A stretch of 64,000 bases of DNA from Polynucleobacter arcticus (GCF_013307205.1 NZ_CP028940.1:1161702-1225701), one strand, 5' to 3'. Positions 25,461 to 35,960 are shown, counted from the stretch's first letter. Numbers and translations are program-made. Notes: generated by a model from the letters alone, not told the origin.

Positions 25461-26673
25461 TTATAAATCAAGTAGGAGACGTGAAGGATCTTCTAAAGCA
25501 TCCTTCATTGCAACCAAACCAAGGACAGCCTCACGGCCATCGATGATCCTGTGGTCGTATGACAATGCCAAATAGTTAATTGGGCGAATGACGATTTGAC
25601 CATTCTCTACTACAGCGCGCTCTTTAGTGGCATGAATACCCAAGATGGCAGACTGTGGAGGATTAATAATTGGGGTAGATAGCATCGACCCAAATACACC
25701 ACCGTTAGAGATCGAGAATGTGCCGCCAGTTAAATCCTCTAAAGACAATTTACCTTCGCGAGCTTTAGTGCCAAACTCAGCAATCTTTTTCTCGATATCC
25801 GCCAAATTCATTTGATCAACATCACGCAAAATAGGAACTACCAAGCCACGTGGTGAGCTCACCGCAATGCCGATATCAAAATAACCGTGATAAACGATGT
25901 CATTGCCATCAACTGAGGCATTCAACAATGGGAACTTCTTCAATGCATGAGTTGCAGCTTTAACAAAGAAAGACATAAAGCCCAACTTCACTCCGTGAAC
26001 TTTCTCAAACTGATCTTTGTACTTGTTACGCATGGCAATGACCGGCGCCATATTCACTTCATTAAATGTGGTCAAAATGGCGTTATTTGCTTGAGACTCT
26101 AGCAAACGTTCAGCAATACGAGCACGCAAACGGCTCATTGGAACGCGCTCTTCTGGGCGGTCACCCATCGGAATTGGTGTACTTGGCAATGCAGCAGATT
26201 TTGTACCGCCAGCGACCGCATTCAGTGCATCCCCTTTAGTCACACGACCATCGCGACCAGAACCTGCAACTTGACCAGCGCTAATATTGTTTTCGGCAAG
26301 AATTTTTGCAGCCGAGGGAGCGGCAGCGGCACTAGGTGACTTAGGGGCTGGGGCTGGGGCTACTTTAGCTGGCGCAGCAGCTGGTGCGGCAACGGCTGCA
26401 GGTACAGGTGCAGCAGTAGCAGCGGCAACCGCAGTGCTATCAATCTTTGCAATCAACTGCTCAGCAACAACAGTACCACCATCAGCAATGACGATCTCTG
26501 TAATAACACCAGCAGAAGGAGCTGGAACTTCCAATACGACTTTGTCAGTTTCAATTTCAATCAAGATCTCATCTTGACCGACAGCATCGCCGACCTTTTT
26601 TTTTCCACTGCAGCAGAGTAGCTTCAGCTACTGACTCAGAGAGTTGGGGAACTTTAACTTCAAAAATAGCCAT
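25461..26673 (-). CDS. odhB: 2-oxoglutarate dehydrogenase E2 (dihydrolipoamide succinyltransferase), frameshifted at an A9 run
   Basis: The gene starts at ATG 26673 ([20 protein letters not shown]), but after TGG nine A's put translation into a frame that stops about a dozen codons later. Eight A's would restore the expected reading [20 protein letters not shown], and the rest of the gene is intact in the shifted frame down to 25461. The downstream part has the lipoyl Lys ([10 protein letters not shown]), an Ala/Pro hinge, the peripheral-subunit-binding domain and the catalytic [13 protein letters not shown]. The other odh genes are intact, so the shift is a sequencing error, a slippage-corrected site or a real mutation. 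An internal TTG at 26564 would lose much of the lipoyl domain. Confidence 0.85.
26596..26604 (-). other. A9 homopolymer causing the odhB frameshift
   Basis: Nine consecutive A's on the coding strand (T's on the plus strand). Eight would keep odhB in frame. Runs of this length are known substrates for RNA-polymerase slippage and are also frequent sites of sequencing indels. Confidence 0.85.
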
Positions 26674-26716
26674 GATTAATCCTATTTAATATTTATATAT
26701 AGAGTGATGTCCACGA

Positions 26717-29572
26717 TTACTTCGTAATGACATAACCCTTCAGTTTTGCGAATGCAGCCGTAAGGAGAGACTTTTGTTGTTCTTGATGGAGGTGGGCATA
26801 TCCACATGCTGGTGAGGCTGATGCTGGTCGACCTGCATATGCCAACTTTGTGCCCTCAGACATATTCTCCAAGATATTGTGCTGAACAAAGAACCAGGCG
26901 CCTTGGTTTTGTGGCTCATCTTGACACCACACTATCTCAGTCAGATTGGGATACTTCTTCAACTCCGCAGTCAATGCCTTGTGCGGAAATGGGTACAACT
27001 GCTCCAAACGAATAATCGCAACATCATCCAGTTTTTTATCGCTACGTGCTTTAGCTAAGTCGTAATAGACCTTTCCAGAACACATGACTAGACGAGTAAC
27101 CTTCTTACCGTCAATGGCCACATCGCGCTCAGGCAGAATTGTTTGGAAACCACCCTTAGTAAACTCAGACAACGGTGAAGCAGCTTCTTTATTTCGCAAT
27201 AATGATTTTGGCGTCATCAAGATCAACGGCTTCCTGAATTGACGAATCATTTGACGGCGTAATACGTGGAAGATTTGCGACGCTGTTGTCGGCTGAATGA
27301 CCTGCATATTGGTATCAGCACACAACTGCATAAAGCGCTCTAAACGGGCCGATGAATGCTCCGGGCCCTGACCTTCGTAACCGTGAGGAAGCATCATGAC
27401 CAAACCATTTGCACGGCCCCACTTCACTTCACCGGAGGCAATAAATTGATCGATTACTACCTGAGCGCCGTTAGCAAAGTCGCCGAACTGAGCCTCCCAG
27501 ATGGTTAACGTATTTGGTTCTGCAGCAGCATAGCCATACTCGAAACCGAGCACAGCCTCTTCGGATAGGATTGAGTCGATAACAACAAACGGAGCTTGAT
27601 CCTTGGCGATATGACGTAAAGGAATGTACACGCCTTTATCCCACTTCTCGCGGCTTTGATTATGAAGCACCGCGTGACGGTGAGTAAAGGTACCGCGGCC
27701 GCTATCCTCGCCGGACAGACGAACTGGATAACCACTAGCAACCAAAGAAGCGAAAGCCATATGCTCGCCCATACCCCAGTCGATATTCACTTCACCGCGT
27801 CCCATAGCAGCGCGGTCTTTCAATACCTTCTCTACTAGCGGATGAATCTGAAAGCCTTCACGAACAGTAGAAACTCTCTCGGCTAAACGCTTCCATTCAG
27901 TTAATGGAATCGCTGTATCTGCCTCGTCGGTCCACTTCTTATTCAAAAATGGTGACCAATCTACAGCAAACTTCCCTTGATAGTTACTCAATACAGGATC
28001 GGAAGTTTGCTTACCAGCATCCATCGCAGCACGATATTCTTTCACCATTAAATCACCGGTGCCAGCTGGTAATATGCCTTGCGCCTCTAACTTGTCTGCA
28101 TACAGTTTGCGCGTCCCTGGATGCGCAGCAATGATTTTGTACATTAAAGGCTGGGTCATCGCAGGTGAATCCTGCTCGTTATGACCTAACTTTCTAAAAC
28201 AAACAATATCAATCGCTACATCTTTATGGAACTGACTGCGGAACTCCACTGCAAGCTTAGTAGCTAAAACAACCGCCTCAGGATCATCGCCATTCACGTG
28301 CAACACAGGGGCATCGATCACCTTCATGATGTCGGTGCAATATAAACTCGAACGCAAATCACGTGGATCTGAAGTTGTAAAGCCAATCTGGTTGTTGATC
28401 ACGATATGAATCGTGCCACCAGTGGAATAGCCGCGAACTTCAGCCATGGCCAAAGTCTCTTGCATGACGCCCTGACCAGCAATTGCCGCATCTCCGTGCA
28501 CGAGCACTGGCAATACTTGCTCGCCCAACATATCGCCACGACGCTCCATACGAGCGCGGGCAGAACCCTCTACGACTGGATTGACGATTTCTAAATGGGA
28601 AGGATTAAATGCCAACGACAAATGCACTGGGCCTGATGGTGTTGAAATGTCACTAGAGAATCCTTGGTGATACTTGACGTCACCTGCAGGTAATGTTTCC
28701 GGGCCTTTGTGCTCGAACTCAGCAAACAGATCCGTTGGCATTTTGCCCAAGACGTTAACTAGTACATTCAAACGGCCGCGATGGGCCATACCAATCACAA
28801 TTTCTTGTACACCTTTTGAGCCGGCTTCACGCACCAGCGCATCCATACAAGGGATAAAACTGTCCCCACCCTCAAGTGAGAAACGCTTTTGACCAACATA
28901 CTTCGCTTGAAGGTAGCGCTCCAGGCCTTCGGCTGCAGTCACACGATCCAAAATTTGACGCTTCTCGTCAACGTTGAATCTCGGGGTCGAGCGGATGGAC
29001 TCTAATTTTTCTTGCCACCACTTTTTAATCTTTTGGTCGGCAATGTACATGTACTCAGCACCCAGAGTACCGCAGTAAGTTTGACGTAAGGCCTGCAATA
29101 GATCACGCAAGGACATCTCTGTCTTGCCAAAGAAAGTATTGCTAGTGTTGAAAACGATATCCATATCGCCGTCAGTAAAACCGTAGAACGCAGGGTCTAA
29201 CTCCGGAATATCCGGGCGCTCTGTACGCTTAAGAGGGTCAATATCTGCCCAGCGATTACCGACGTTACGGTATGCGGCAATTAACTGTTGAACGGCAACG
29301 CGTTTGCGTCCCATCTCCGAGTCAGCTGAATCGGAAACAGTTTTGATGGGGCCTTGTTTGGCCCGCTCAGCAAATGAAGCAACAATCGGCGCGTGCGCAA
29401 TATCGACTCTAGAGGAGCCATCTGCTGCAGGGACTTGCTTCACGCCATCGAAATAATCTCGCCAATGATCCGCTACGGAAGCTGGATCGTGCAAGTAGGA
29501 TTCGTAGAGCTCTTCTACGTAAGGGGCGTTTCCGCCGAAGAGATAGGAATTATCTCTTTGATCCTGCATCAT
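26717..29572 (-). CDS. odhA: 2-oxoglutarate dehydrogenase E1
   Basis: About 951 residues. The N-terminus MMQDQRDNSYLFGGNAPYVE is typical of beta/gammaproteobacterial SucA; the thiamine-diphosphate core includes IGMAHRGRLNVLVN, AIAGQGVMQETLAM, and later GEDSGRGTFTHRHAVLHNQ. It decarboxylates 2-oxoglutarate in the TCA cycle. ATG 29572 is preferred to GTG 29581 because AAAGG(TG) lies about 8 bases before it. First gene of odhA-odhB-lpdA-zapE; the roughly 290 bp upstream to the divergent regulator must hold both promoters. Confidence 0.97.
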   Translation of the reverse strand: MMQDQRDNSYLFGGNAPYVEELYESYLHDPASVADHWRDYFDGVKQVPAADGSSRVDIAHAPIVASFAERAKQGPIKTVSDSADSEMGRKRVAVQQLIAAYRNVGNRWADIDPLKRTERPDIPELDPAFYGFTDGDMDIVFNTSNTFFGKTEMSLRDLLQALRQTYCGTLGAEYMYIADQKIKKWWQEKLESIRSTPRFNVDEKRQILDRVTAAEGLERYLQAKYVGQKRFSLEGGDSFIPCMDALVREAGSKGVQEIVIGMAHRGRLNVLVNVLGKMPTDLFAEFEHKGPETLPAGDVKYHQGFSSDISTPSGPVHLSLAFNPSHLEIVNPVVEGSARARMERRGDMLGEQVLPVLVHGDAAIAGQGVMQETLAMAEVRGYSTGGTIHIVINNQIGFTTSDPRDLRSSLYCTDIMKVIDAPVLHVNGDDPEAVVLATKLAVEFRSQFHKDVAIDIVCFRKLGHNEQDSPAMTQPLMYKIIAAHPGTRKLYADKLEAQGILPAGTGDLMVKEYRAAMDAGKQTSDPVLSNYQGKFAVDWSPFLNKKWTDEADTAIPLTEWKRLAERVSTVREGFQIHPLVEKVLKDRAAMGRGEVNIDWGMGEHMAFASLVASGYPVRLSGEDSGRGTFTHRHAVLHNQSREKWDKGVYIPLRHIAKDQAPFVVIDSILSEEAVLGFEYGYAAAEPNTLTIWEAQFGDFANGAQVVIDQFIASGEVKWGRANGLVMMLPHGYEGQGPEHSSARLERFMQLCADTNMQVIQPTTASQIFHVLRRQMIRQFRKPLILMTPKSLLRNKEAASPLSEFTKGGFQTILPERDVAIDGKKVTRLVMCSGKVYYDLAKARSDKKLDDVAIIRLEQLYPFPHKALTAELKKYPNLTEIVWCQDEPQNQGAWFFVQHNILENMSEGTKLAYAGRPASASPACGYAHLHQEQQKSLLTAAFAKLKGYVITK

Positions 29573-29869
29573 GATGCTCACCTTTCATCGGGTTTCCCGA
29601 ATAAAAACTGTGGTTAAAACCATTCGGTCTACGGCTTTACCGCTTGACGAATTGATCTGTGCAAATACTGTGACAACCTGTCTAATTTAACACGATTACC
29701 CATTGATACATAAAGGACTTTCCCTAACTAAGTCGGCTTGGTAGTCATTTTCCCGATTTAGCCTTGAATAAGAATTTTCCTACTGAGGTTTAAACCCCGC
29801 CCGACAGATTCCCATGGATTTGCTTCGTATTCTCTAAATCTTCAAATGAATTAATGGGATTAAGGATAT

Positions 29870-30571
29870 ATGAAAGCAATTACCCCAGAAATGGAATATT
29901 TAAGTACCAGACAGAGTGCAAAGGTATTGCAGGTATCTCTTGGTACAGTACAGAAAATGGTGGAACTGGGTGAGTTAATCGCCTGGAAGACCCGTGGTGG
30001 CCATCGGCGTATCTTAGCGAGCTCATTAGAACAGCAGCTAGCACGCCGTAAAAGGTCGATGCGGCAAAAAACGACTCAAAACTGCATTGCCATAGGCATT
30101 TTTAGGAGGGTTGAAAATAGCCATGAATTAATCGAATCTATTCAATGCTGGCAATTAAAGGTGGATTTAGAGGTATCGGTAGATAGCCTTGAGGGTCTCA
30201 TGAAGGCGGTTTCGATTGCACCAGATTTAATATTTCTGGATGCCCTGATACCGCCAGTTGAGCAAGTCCATTTGATCCATTATCTGAGTAAAAACAAGGA
30301 CACCCAGCGTATTCCTATTTTGGTAGATGAGGGCTTTATCCGACTTCACCCCGGGGTAATGGGTTTAGCTGATGAAAATACTGTTGGCGTCAAACCTCAA
30401 TGCCCAGATATTCTCCAAGAAAAGCTGGAGAATGGCCTCATTGATGAAAACCCCTTAATTATTGGCTATCCCGCCACAAATCCAGAGCTAGAGAGTACAT
30501 TGGGGAATCAGAATCGACATGCGCTATTGGAGCCTATTTTTGTCCAAGCGCTCAACAGAAAATGTGCCTAG
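29870..30571 (+). CDS. excisionase-type HTH protein with a degenerate receiver-like domain
   Basis: 233 residues. Residues about 8-50 are a MerR/excisionase-type winged helix (YLSTRQSAKVLQVSLGTVQK ending TRGGHRRI). After a basic linker, residues about 72-155 read like a response-regulator receiver: IGIFRR, then PDLIFLDALIPP with Asp124 in the phospho-acceptor position. The acidic pair, Thr/Ser and Lys of active receivers are not evident. The C-terminal about 75 residues match nothing I recognise. AAGGA sits only 3 bases before ATG 29870; ATG 29891 is an alternative. Divergent from odhA and ending at a strong terminator. Function unknown, probably a transcription regulator. Confidence 0.7.
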   Translation: MKAITPEMEYLSTRQSAKVLQVSLGTVQKMVELGELIAWKTRGGHRRILASSLEQQLARRKRSMRQKTTQNCIAIGIFRRVENSHELIESIQCWQLKVDLEVSVDSLEGLMKAVSIAPDLIFLDALIPPVEQVHLIHYLSKNKDTQRIPILVDEGFIRLHPGVMGLADENTVGVKPQCPDILQEKLENGLIDENPLIIGYPATNPELESTLGNQNRHALLEPIFVQALNRKCA

Positions 30572-30594
30572 ACTTACCCACCCCTAGATTGATT

Positions 30595-30626
30595 AAAAGC
30601 CGCTCGGTTCACACAGAGCGGCTTTT
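30595..30626. terminator. bidirectional intrinsic terminator
   Basis: AAAAGCCGCTC (30595-30605) pairs with GAGCGGCTTTT (30616-30626) across a ten-base loop, with a T-run on the plus strand and A-rich sequence on the left. It separates the convergent regulator gene and H-NS gene. Confidence 0.92.
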
Positions 30627-30656
30627 TTATAAATTAATTCCATTTAAATCAATAGC

Positions 30657-30941
30657 TTATATCAAGAAGTTGGCGCGATCTCTACCTTCTATCCATTTTG
30701 GAGCCTTACCGCGACCCGTCCACGTATCACCAGTAGATGGGTTACGGTACTTTGGAGCAACCTTTCCACTAGAGCTTCGTACACCCGATTTACGACTAAA
30801 TAAGTCTGAGGCTGTTAGATCGTATTCCTCGATGATCAGCTTAGCTTTTGCAATACCATCAGCCTTTTCACGCTGTACCGCTTCTTTAATTTGCTTGTCC
30901 AACTGCTCGCGCTGGGCTAATAGCTCTTTATAGGAAGACAT
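30657..30941 (-). CDS. H-NS family nucleoid protein
   Basis: 94 residues. The N-terminal half is a coiled coil (YKELLAQREQLDKQIKEAVQ) for oligomerisation; the C-terminal DNA-binding part carries YRNPSTGDTWTGRGKAPKWI, the conserved H-NS core with its AT-hook-like loop. It silences AT-rich DNA. The roughly 200 bp upstream are strikingly AT-rich, consistent with autoregulation (inference). Monocistronic between a terminator and the thioesterase gene. Confidence 0.93.
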   Translation of the reverse strand: MSSYKELLAQREQLDKQIKEAVQREKADGIAKAKLIIEEYDLTASDLFSRKSGVRSSSGKVAPKYRNPSTGDTWTGRGKAPKWIEGRDRANFLI

Positions 30942-31141
30942 ATATTAATTCTCCGAATATGAATTGTCTGAACTAACTAGGAATTAGTTAATCCTATGTT
31001 GAGATTATATACATACATTAATAAATAAGCCTATAAATACTGCATATTAGCCATAACCCTACAAAACTAAATGAATTAACTTATTAATATTTAAATAAAT
31101 AACATAATAATTATAAATACAATATTTATTAGTATTTACTG
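30942..31141. other. AT-rich region upstream of the H-NS gene
   Basis: About 200 bases made almost wholly of A and T, with long runs such as TTATTAATATTTAAATAAAT. No gene. It must contain the H-NS promoter and is a natural H-NS nucleation target; individual promoter elements cannot be picked out in sequence this AT-rich. Confidence 0.6.
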
Positions 31142-31543
31142 TTATCTTCTCAGCATAAATGTACCGCTAGATTTTGCGGTGATTTCACCAGCCTCATTCA
31201 AAACTACAGCCTCACAGTAATTAATCGTTTTGCCGGCCTTCAGTACGGAGCCCTCCACTACGATTTTGCCAATACTGGGACGCAAGAAGCTAACACTCAT
31301 ATCGATGGTCATGGCGCCAAGTGGTTGATCATTTGTACTCCGGGCCGCTGCACCCATCGCAAAATCCAACAGGGTCATCACTACGCCACCATGGGCAATG
31401 TGAAAGCTATTCTCAAACTCGGGCTTAATTACCAAGCTAATCCGTGATTTACCGCCCTCCGCGAACTCCGGCACCACACCCAAGTGAGCTAAAAAAGGAA
31501 TGCTTAATCCAAAATAAGTAGTGTCGCTGGTGTTTGAAGTCAT
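31142..31543 (-). CDS. PaaI-type hotdog-fold thioesterase
   Basis: 133 residues from ATG 31543; the longer open frame runs back into tRNA-Pro and is rejected. NSFHIAHGGVVMTLLDFAMG is the hotdog thioesterase motif with the HGG loop and Asp, and GAMTIDMSVSFLRP the next strand. It probably hydrolyses an acyl- or aryl-CoA; the substrate is unknown. It lies just after tRNA-Pro. Confidence 0.88.
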   Translation of the reverse strand: MTSNTSDTTYFGLSIPFLAHLGVVPEFAEGGKSRISLVIKPEFENSFHIAHGGVVMTLLDFAMGAAARSTNDQPLGAMTIDMSVSFLRPSIGKIVVEGSVLKAGKTINYCEAVVLNEAGEITAKSSGTFMLRR

Positions 31544-31596
31544 AGAAAGACCGATGGGTAGGAAAGATTGGGGGAAAAGGATGAATACCAAATTGA

Positions 31597-31674
<78 letters not shown>

Positions 31675-31699
31675 ACGGAAAAGAAAATTGTATCAGTAA

Positions 31700-32050
31700 C
31701 TATTTGGAGAGAATTTGTAAAACGGCTTGCAGCTCATCTCGTAAGCGAAGCTCGCCACGGGCTTCATCGAGACGATTACGGGCACCACTAATCGTAAAGC
31801 CCTCTTCATATAAAAGCGCTCGAATCTTACGAATTAAAACAACTTCATGATGTTGGTAGTAGCGACGATTGCCGCGACGTTTTTGGGGACTTAACTGCGA
31901 GAACTCTTGCTCCCAATAACGTAAGACATGGGAGCGAACACCGCAAAGATCGGCAACCTCACCAATAGTGAAATAGCGCTTAGCGGGGATTGGGGGGAGC
32001 TGCGAGCTGAGCAGCACCGACCCAGCATCAAATACTGTTTTCTCGAGCAT
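31700..32050 (-). CDS. MerR family transcriptional regulator
   Basis: About 116 residues. [24 protein letters not shown] winged helix, then YWEQEF and [13 protein letters not shown], followed by a helix ending in QILSK. It is the short MerR-like protein always found after ihfA in this operon in betaproteobacteria. No cysteine metal site is present apart from one in the helix-turn-helix. ATG 32050 is chosen; TTG 32059 is possible. Overlaps the ihfA 3' end by 23 bp. Confidence 0.88.
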   Translation of the reverse strand: MLEKTVFDAGSVLLSSQLPPIPAKRYFTIGEVADLCGVRSHVLRYWEQEFSQLSPQKRRGNRRYYQHHEVVLIRKIRALLYEEGFTISGARNRLDEARGELRLRDELQAVLQILSK

Positions 32051-32351
32051 GCGACTCAACTACGTCCTTGAGTTTTTGACTTGCGTGGAAAGTGACAACA
32101 CGGCGAGCCGCAATCGGAATCATTTGGCCTGTTTTTGGGTTTCGGCCGGGTCGTGCAGACTTATTACGTAACTGGAAATTACCAAACCCAGAAATTTTCA
32201 CCTCTACGCCAGTCTCCAAAGAACGTCCAATGCGATCAAAGAATGCATCAATCATATCTTTGGCCTCACGTTTATTGAGACCCACCTGATCGAAGAGCGC
32301 TTCAGAGAGCTCGTTCTTGGTAACGGTGTCATTGCTAGCTAATTCATTCAT
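32028..32351 (-). CDS. ihfA: integration host factor subunit alpha
   Basis: 107 residues. [20 protein letters not shown] and [20 protein letters not shown] followed by [18 protein letters not shown] identify the DNABII family, alpha subunit; the arm with the Pro-intercalating RPGRNPKTG is intact. With IhfB it bends DNA, including at sigma-54 promoters such as those controlled by NtrC. It follows pheT, as in enterobacteria. Confidence 0.95.
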   Translation of the reverse strand: MNELASNDTVTKNELSEALFDQVGLNKREAKDMIDAFFDRIGRSLETGVEVKISGFGNFQLRNKSARPGRNPKTGQMIPIAARRVVTFHASQKLKDVVESHARENSI

Positions 32352-32393
32352 GTCTGAAGTCTCTTCGTGCTGTATCTAGGGCTAATATTAAAC

Positions 32394-34853
32394 CTAGCGC
32401 AGACGAGCTGCGCAATTTTTCTCAAGCGCCGCCATTAAAGCGGCCATAGTTGCTTCAATTTGGGTATCTTGCAATGTTTCTTGGGGATTTAACAAAGTAA
32501 CGCGGAACGCCAAACTCTTCTCATCATCCGCCATGCTACTTGAACCAGGCTTTGCCTTGAATTCGTCAAATAACTCGATTGCTTTAACGAAGTTCGGCTT
32601 CTTTACCTTCATTGCATCGAGTAAAGTCTGTGATGAAACGGATTGCTTCACCACTACCGCCAAATCACGTTGCACTGCGGGAAACTTGCTGAGCTCTTCC
32701 GGCTGCGGAATACCCAGATTACGAATAGACTCTAAGTCCATTTGAAACAAAACTGGAGCCTGGGGTAACTCATAAGCTTGCTGTAATCGTGGATGCAATT
32801 CGCCGATCCAGCCAATGTTGCAATTACCCGCTGGGGTCATCAATTGAATTTTGGCACTACGACCAGGATGTAATGCAGGATGTGCGGCAGCTTCGGTTGT
32901 GAAATACAAGGGATCCAGTACGCGCTCTAAATCACCCTTACCATCAAAGAAATCCACTAAACGGTTATCGCTTGCCCATTGCTCAGGCACAAATGAACCA
33001 TAAGCCAAGCCACCCACCAGCTGTGGTTGATAAAAACCAGCTACCTTGCCAGCCTCTTCTTGAATATTTTCATCACGTTTAAATACCCGACCCGTTTCAA
33101 ACAAACGCACACGACCAGCACCGCGATTCAAGTTTGCCTTCAGGTTAGCCAATAAACCACCCCAGAGATTACTTCGCATCACGCCATACTGGCTCGCAAT
33201 TGGGTTGAGTACGGTAATGAGATCTTTTTCAGTAGCGGCAGCTAGGCGTTGCTCACTTTCTGAGTCGATAAATCCAAAGTTCACCGCCTCTTGATAACCT
33301 TGAAGTGCCAAACGTTGGCGTAACAAATGTACCCCACGTTTTGACTCAGCCTTAGCACTCATCTTCAATGAAGCGACTGGTGGCACATCAGGAATGTTTT
33401 CAAAGCCGTACATACGGGCGACTTCTTCAATTAAATCTTCTTCTATTTCGATATCAAAGCGATAGCTTGGCGGTGTCACCACAAATACATCACCTGCCTC
33501 TTTTTTAAACTCAAACCCTAGACGCTGAAACACATCAGCCACAATTTCAGAAGTCAACGGAATACCAATGACCTTCATGGCACGAGCCAAACGCATACTG
33601 ACAGGTTTACGCTCAGGCATAGCTAATACTTGGTCGTCAATTGGGCCCGCTTGGCCACCGCAGACTTCAATAATCATTGAAGTTAAGTACTCCAAGCAAT
33701 TAACGGTATTTTGTGGGTCAACGCCGCGCTCAAAGCGATGCGCCGCATCAGTGCTGAAATTAAAACGACGGGCACGTCCTTGAATTGCTGAAGGCTGCCA
33801 ATAAGCCGCCTCAACATAAATATTCTTAGTGTCATCAGTTACTGCGCAATGATTGCCGCCCATGATGCCCGCCAATGCTAGTGGGCCTTTTTGATCGGCA
33901 ACTATGCCAGCATCTTGCATCTTGCCAGCAGAATCAGGCCCTTGTAAGGTAACCGTCTGGCCGTTTAACAACTCGAGACTTTCGCCTGGCTTCGCCCAGC
34001 GAACAGATAAATCACCAGTTAGTTTATCAATATCAAATACATGGGTCGGTTGACCCATCTCCAACATAACGTAGTTGGATAGATCTACCAAAGGAGAAAT
34101 GCTTCTTTGCCCAGCATGACAAAGACGTTGAATAATCCAATCCGGCGTCTTAGCCTGAGGATTCACCCCTCGAATGACACGACCCGCAAAGCGTCCGCAG
34201 AGGTCAGCGTTGTCAACAGTTACTTTAAGCTTATCTTGGATAGAGACGTTTACAACATTCCACCGAGGTGCACACAATAAAGCGCCGGTAATTGCGGATA
34301 CTTCGCGTGCCATACCCATCAACGAAAGACAGTCCGCCTTATTGGGCGTTAACTTAATCACAAAGATTTGATCATCCAAATCTAAGTACTTACGAATATC
34401 TTCACCAACTGGTGCATCACCAGGTAACTCCAGAATACCCTCGTAATCATCACCAAGGCCAAGCTCGCGACCAGAGCACAACATGCCCTGACTTTCTACA
34501 CCGCGTAGTTTGCCTGTCTTAATCATGAAAGGCTTACCGCCAGATTCTGCTGGAGGCAATTCTGCGCCAACTAATGCACATGGGATTCTGATACCGACGC
34601 GCGCATTCGGCGCACCACAGACGATTTGCAACTCTTGACCAGTTCCGGCATCCACTTTACAAACTCGCAAACGATCAGCATCCGGATGCTGCTCCGCAGA
34701 GAGGATTTGTGCAACAACAATTTTTGTAAATGCAGGAGCTACTGAGTGCTGCTCTTCAACCTCGAGACCTGCCATTGTCATGGCATGACCTAAAGCATTG
34801 CTATCCAGTGAGGGGTTTACATATTGGCGTAACCAAGATTCAGAAAATTGCAT
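32394..34853 (-). CDS. pheT: phenylalanyl-tRNA synthetase subunit beta
   Basis: 819 residues. N-terminal MQFSESWLRQYVNPSL, the tRNA-binding OB-fold (IVVAQILSAEQHPDADRLRV), the B3/B4 editing region, B5 and the C-terminal anticodon-binding B8 domain (FPAVQRDLAVVVKQSVSSQ) are all seen. Forms an alpha2-beta2 enzyme with PheS. Lies 31 bp after pheS in the conserved translation operon. Confidence 0.97.
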   Translation of the reverse strand: MQFSESWLRQYVNPSLDSNALGHAMTMAGLEVEEQHSVAPAFTKIVVAQILSAEQHPDADRLRVCKVDAGTGQELQIVCGAPNARVGIRIPCALVGAELPPAESGGKPFMIKTGKLRGVESQGMLCSGRELGLGDDYEGILELPGDAPVGEDIRKYLDLDDQIFVIKLTPNKADCLSLMGMAREVSAITGALLCAPRWNVVNVSIQDKLKVTVDNADLCGRFAGRVIRGVNPQAKTPDWIIQRLCHAGQRSISPLVDLSNYVMLEMGQPTHVFDIDKLTGDLSVRWAKPGESLELLNGQTVTLQGPDSAGKMQDAGIVADQKGPLALAGIMGGNHCAVTDDTKNIYVEAAYWQPSAIQGRARRFNFSTDAAHRFERGVDPQNTVNCLEYLTSMIIEVCGGQAGPIDDQVLAMPERKPVSMRLARAMKVIGIPLTSEIVADVFQRLGFEFKKEAGDVFVVTPPSYRFDIEIEEDLIEEVARMYGFENIPDVPPVASLKMSAKAESKRGVHLLRQRLALQGYQEAVNFGFIDSESEQRLAAATEKDLITVLNPIASQYGVMRSNLWGGLLANLKANLNRGAGRVRLFETGRVFKRDENIQEEAGKVAGFYQPQLVGGLAYGSFVPEQWASDNRLVDFFDGKGDLERVLDPLYFTTEAAAHPALHPGRSAKIQLMTPAGNCNIGWIGELHPRLQQAYELPQAPVLFQMDLESIRNLGIPQPEELSKFPAVQRDLAVVVKQSVSSQTLLDAMKVKKPNFVKAIELFDEFKAKPGSSSMADDEKSLAFRVTLLNPQETLQDTQIEATMAALMAALEKNCAARLR

Positions 34854-34884
34854 ATGCGCTATCTACTATTAGAAGGTTAGCTAA

Positions 34885-35931
34885 TTAAGCTGGAAATTGC
34901 GCTAAAAAACGAAGATCATTCTCAAAGAAAAGACGTAAGTCATCAACGCCATAACGTAACATCGTTAAACGCTCTAGACCAGAACCAAAAGCAAAACCGG
35001 TGTAGCGCTCAGGGTCAATACCCATATTACGCAAGACATTCGGATGCACCTGCCCTGCTCCAGAAATCTCCAACCAACGGCCGGCTAACTTGCCGCTACC
35101 AAAGGCCATATCGATTTCAGCGGAAGGTTCCGTGAATGGGAAATAGGAAGGGCGGAAACGAACTTGTAATTCATTCGTTTCAAAAAAGGTTCTAAGAAAA
35201 TCGGTATACACACCCTTGAGATCTGCAAAGGAAACACTTTCTGCAATCCACAAACCTTCGACTTGATGAAACATGGGTGAGTGAGTTGCGTCGCTATCTA
35301 CCCGATAAGTTCTGCCGGGAGCAATCACTTTGATAGGGGGCATCACATCCGCATCCGCATACTTCTTAACATGCTCGCTCGCGTAACGAACCTGAATTGG
35401 GCTAGTATGCGTGCGCAATAACAATGGCTTCCCATTAGCATCTTTGCCATCAATGTAAAAAGTGTCCTGCATAGATCGGGCAGGATGATTCTCAGGACTA
35501 TTTAAGGCGGTGAAATTAAACCAATCGGTTTCAATTTCCGGGCCATCTGCTACATCAAAACCAATCGAGCGGAAGATCTCTTCAACGCGCTCCCAGGTGC
35601 GCATCACAGGATGCAAACTACCTACAGCTTGGCCACGACCAGGCAAGGAAACGTCAATTGATTCTGCCGCAAGGCGTTGCAGCAATACTGCATCAGCCAA
35701 TGCCTGGCGACGCTCTTGTAGCGCAGCTTCAACTTGGGTTTTGATTTGATTAATTTGGGCGCCAGCACTCTTGCGTTCATCAGGCGACATTCCACCAAGC
35801 GCTTTTAAGCGCTCAGTGAGAACACCTGACTTACCGAGATACTTGGCTTTCGCGTCCTCTAGAGCTGCCGAATCGGCAGCTCTGAGGAAATCGCGTTTAG
35901 CATCCTCGACAATGTGGTCGAGAGAAACCAT
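34885..35931 (-). CDS. pheS: phenylalanyl-tRNA synthetase subunit alpha
   Basis: 348 residues. Class II motifs are clear: DTFYIDG and [14 protein letters not shown], motif 2 [20 protein letters not shown], and motif 3 [17 protein letters not shown]. An N-terminal coiled-coil arm binds tRNA. The residue after [15 protein letters not shown] is typical. Follows rplT by about 30 bp; no attenuator-like leader is obvious between them. Confidence 0.97.
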   Translation of the reverse strand: MVSLDHIVEDAKRDFLRAADSAALEDAKAKYLGKSGVLTERLKALGGMSPDERKSAGAQINQIKTQVEAALQERRQALADAVLLQRLAAESIDVSLPGRGQAVGSLHPVMRTWERVEEIFRSIGFDVADGPEIETDWFNFTALNSPENHPARSMQDTFYIDGKDANGKPLLLRTHTSPIQVRYASEHVKKYADADVMPPIKVIAPGRTYRVDSDATHSPMFHQVEGLWIAESVSFADLKGVYTDFLRTFFETNELQVRFRPSYFPFTEPSAEIDMAFGSGKLAGRWLEISGAGQVHPNVLRNMGIDPERYTGFAFGSGLERLTMLRYGVDDLRLFFENDLRFLAQFPA

Positions 35932-35960
35932 TGCAGCTTAGTTTTTAAATGAACTAAGAA

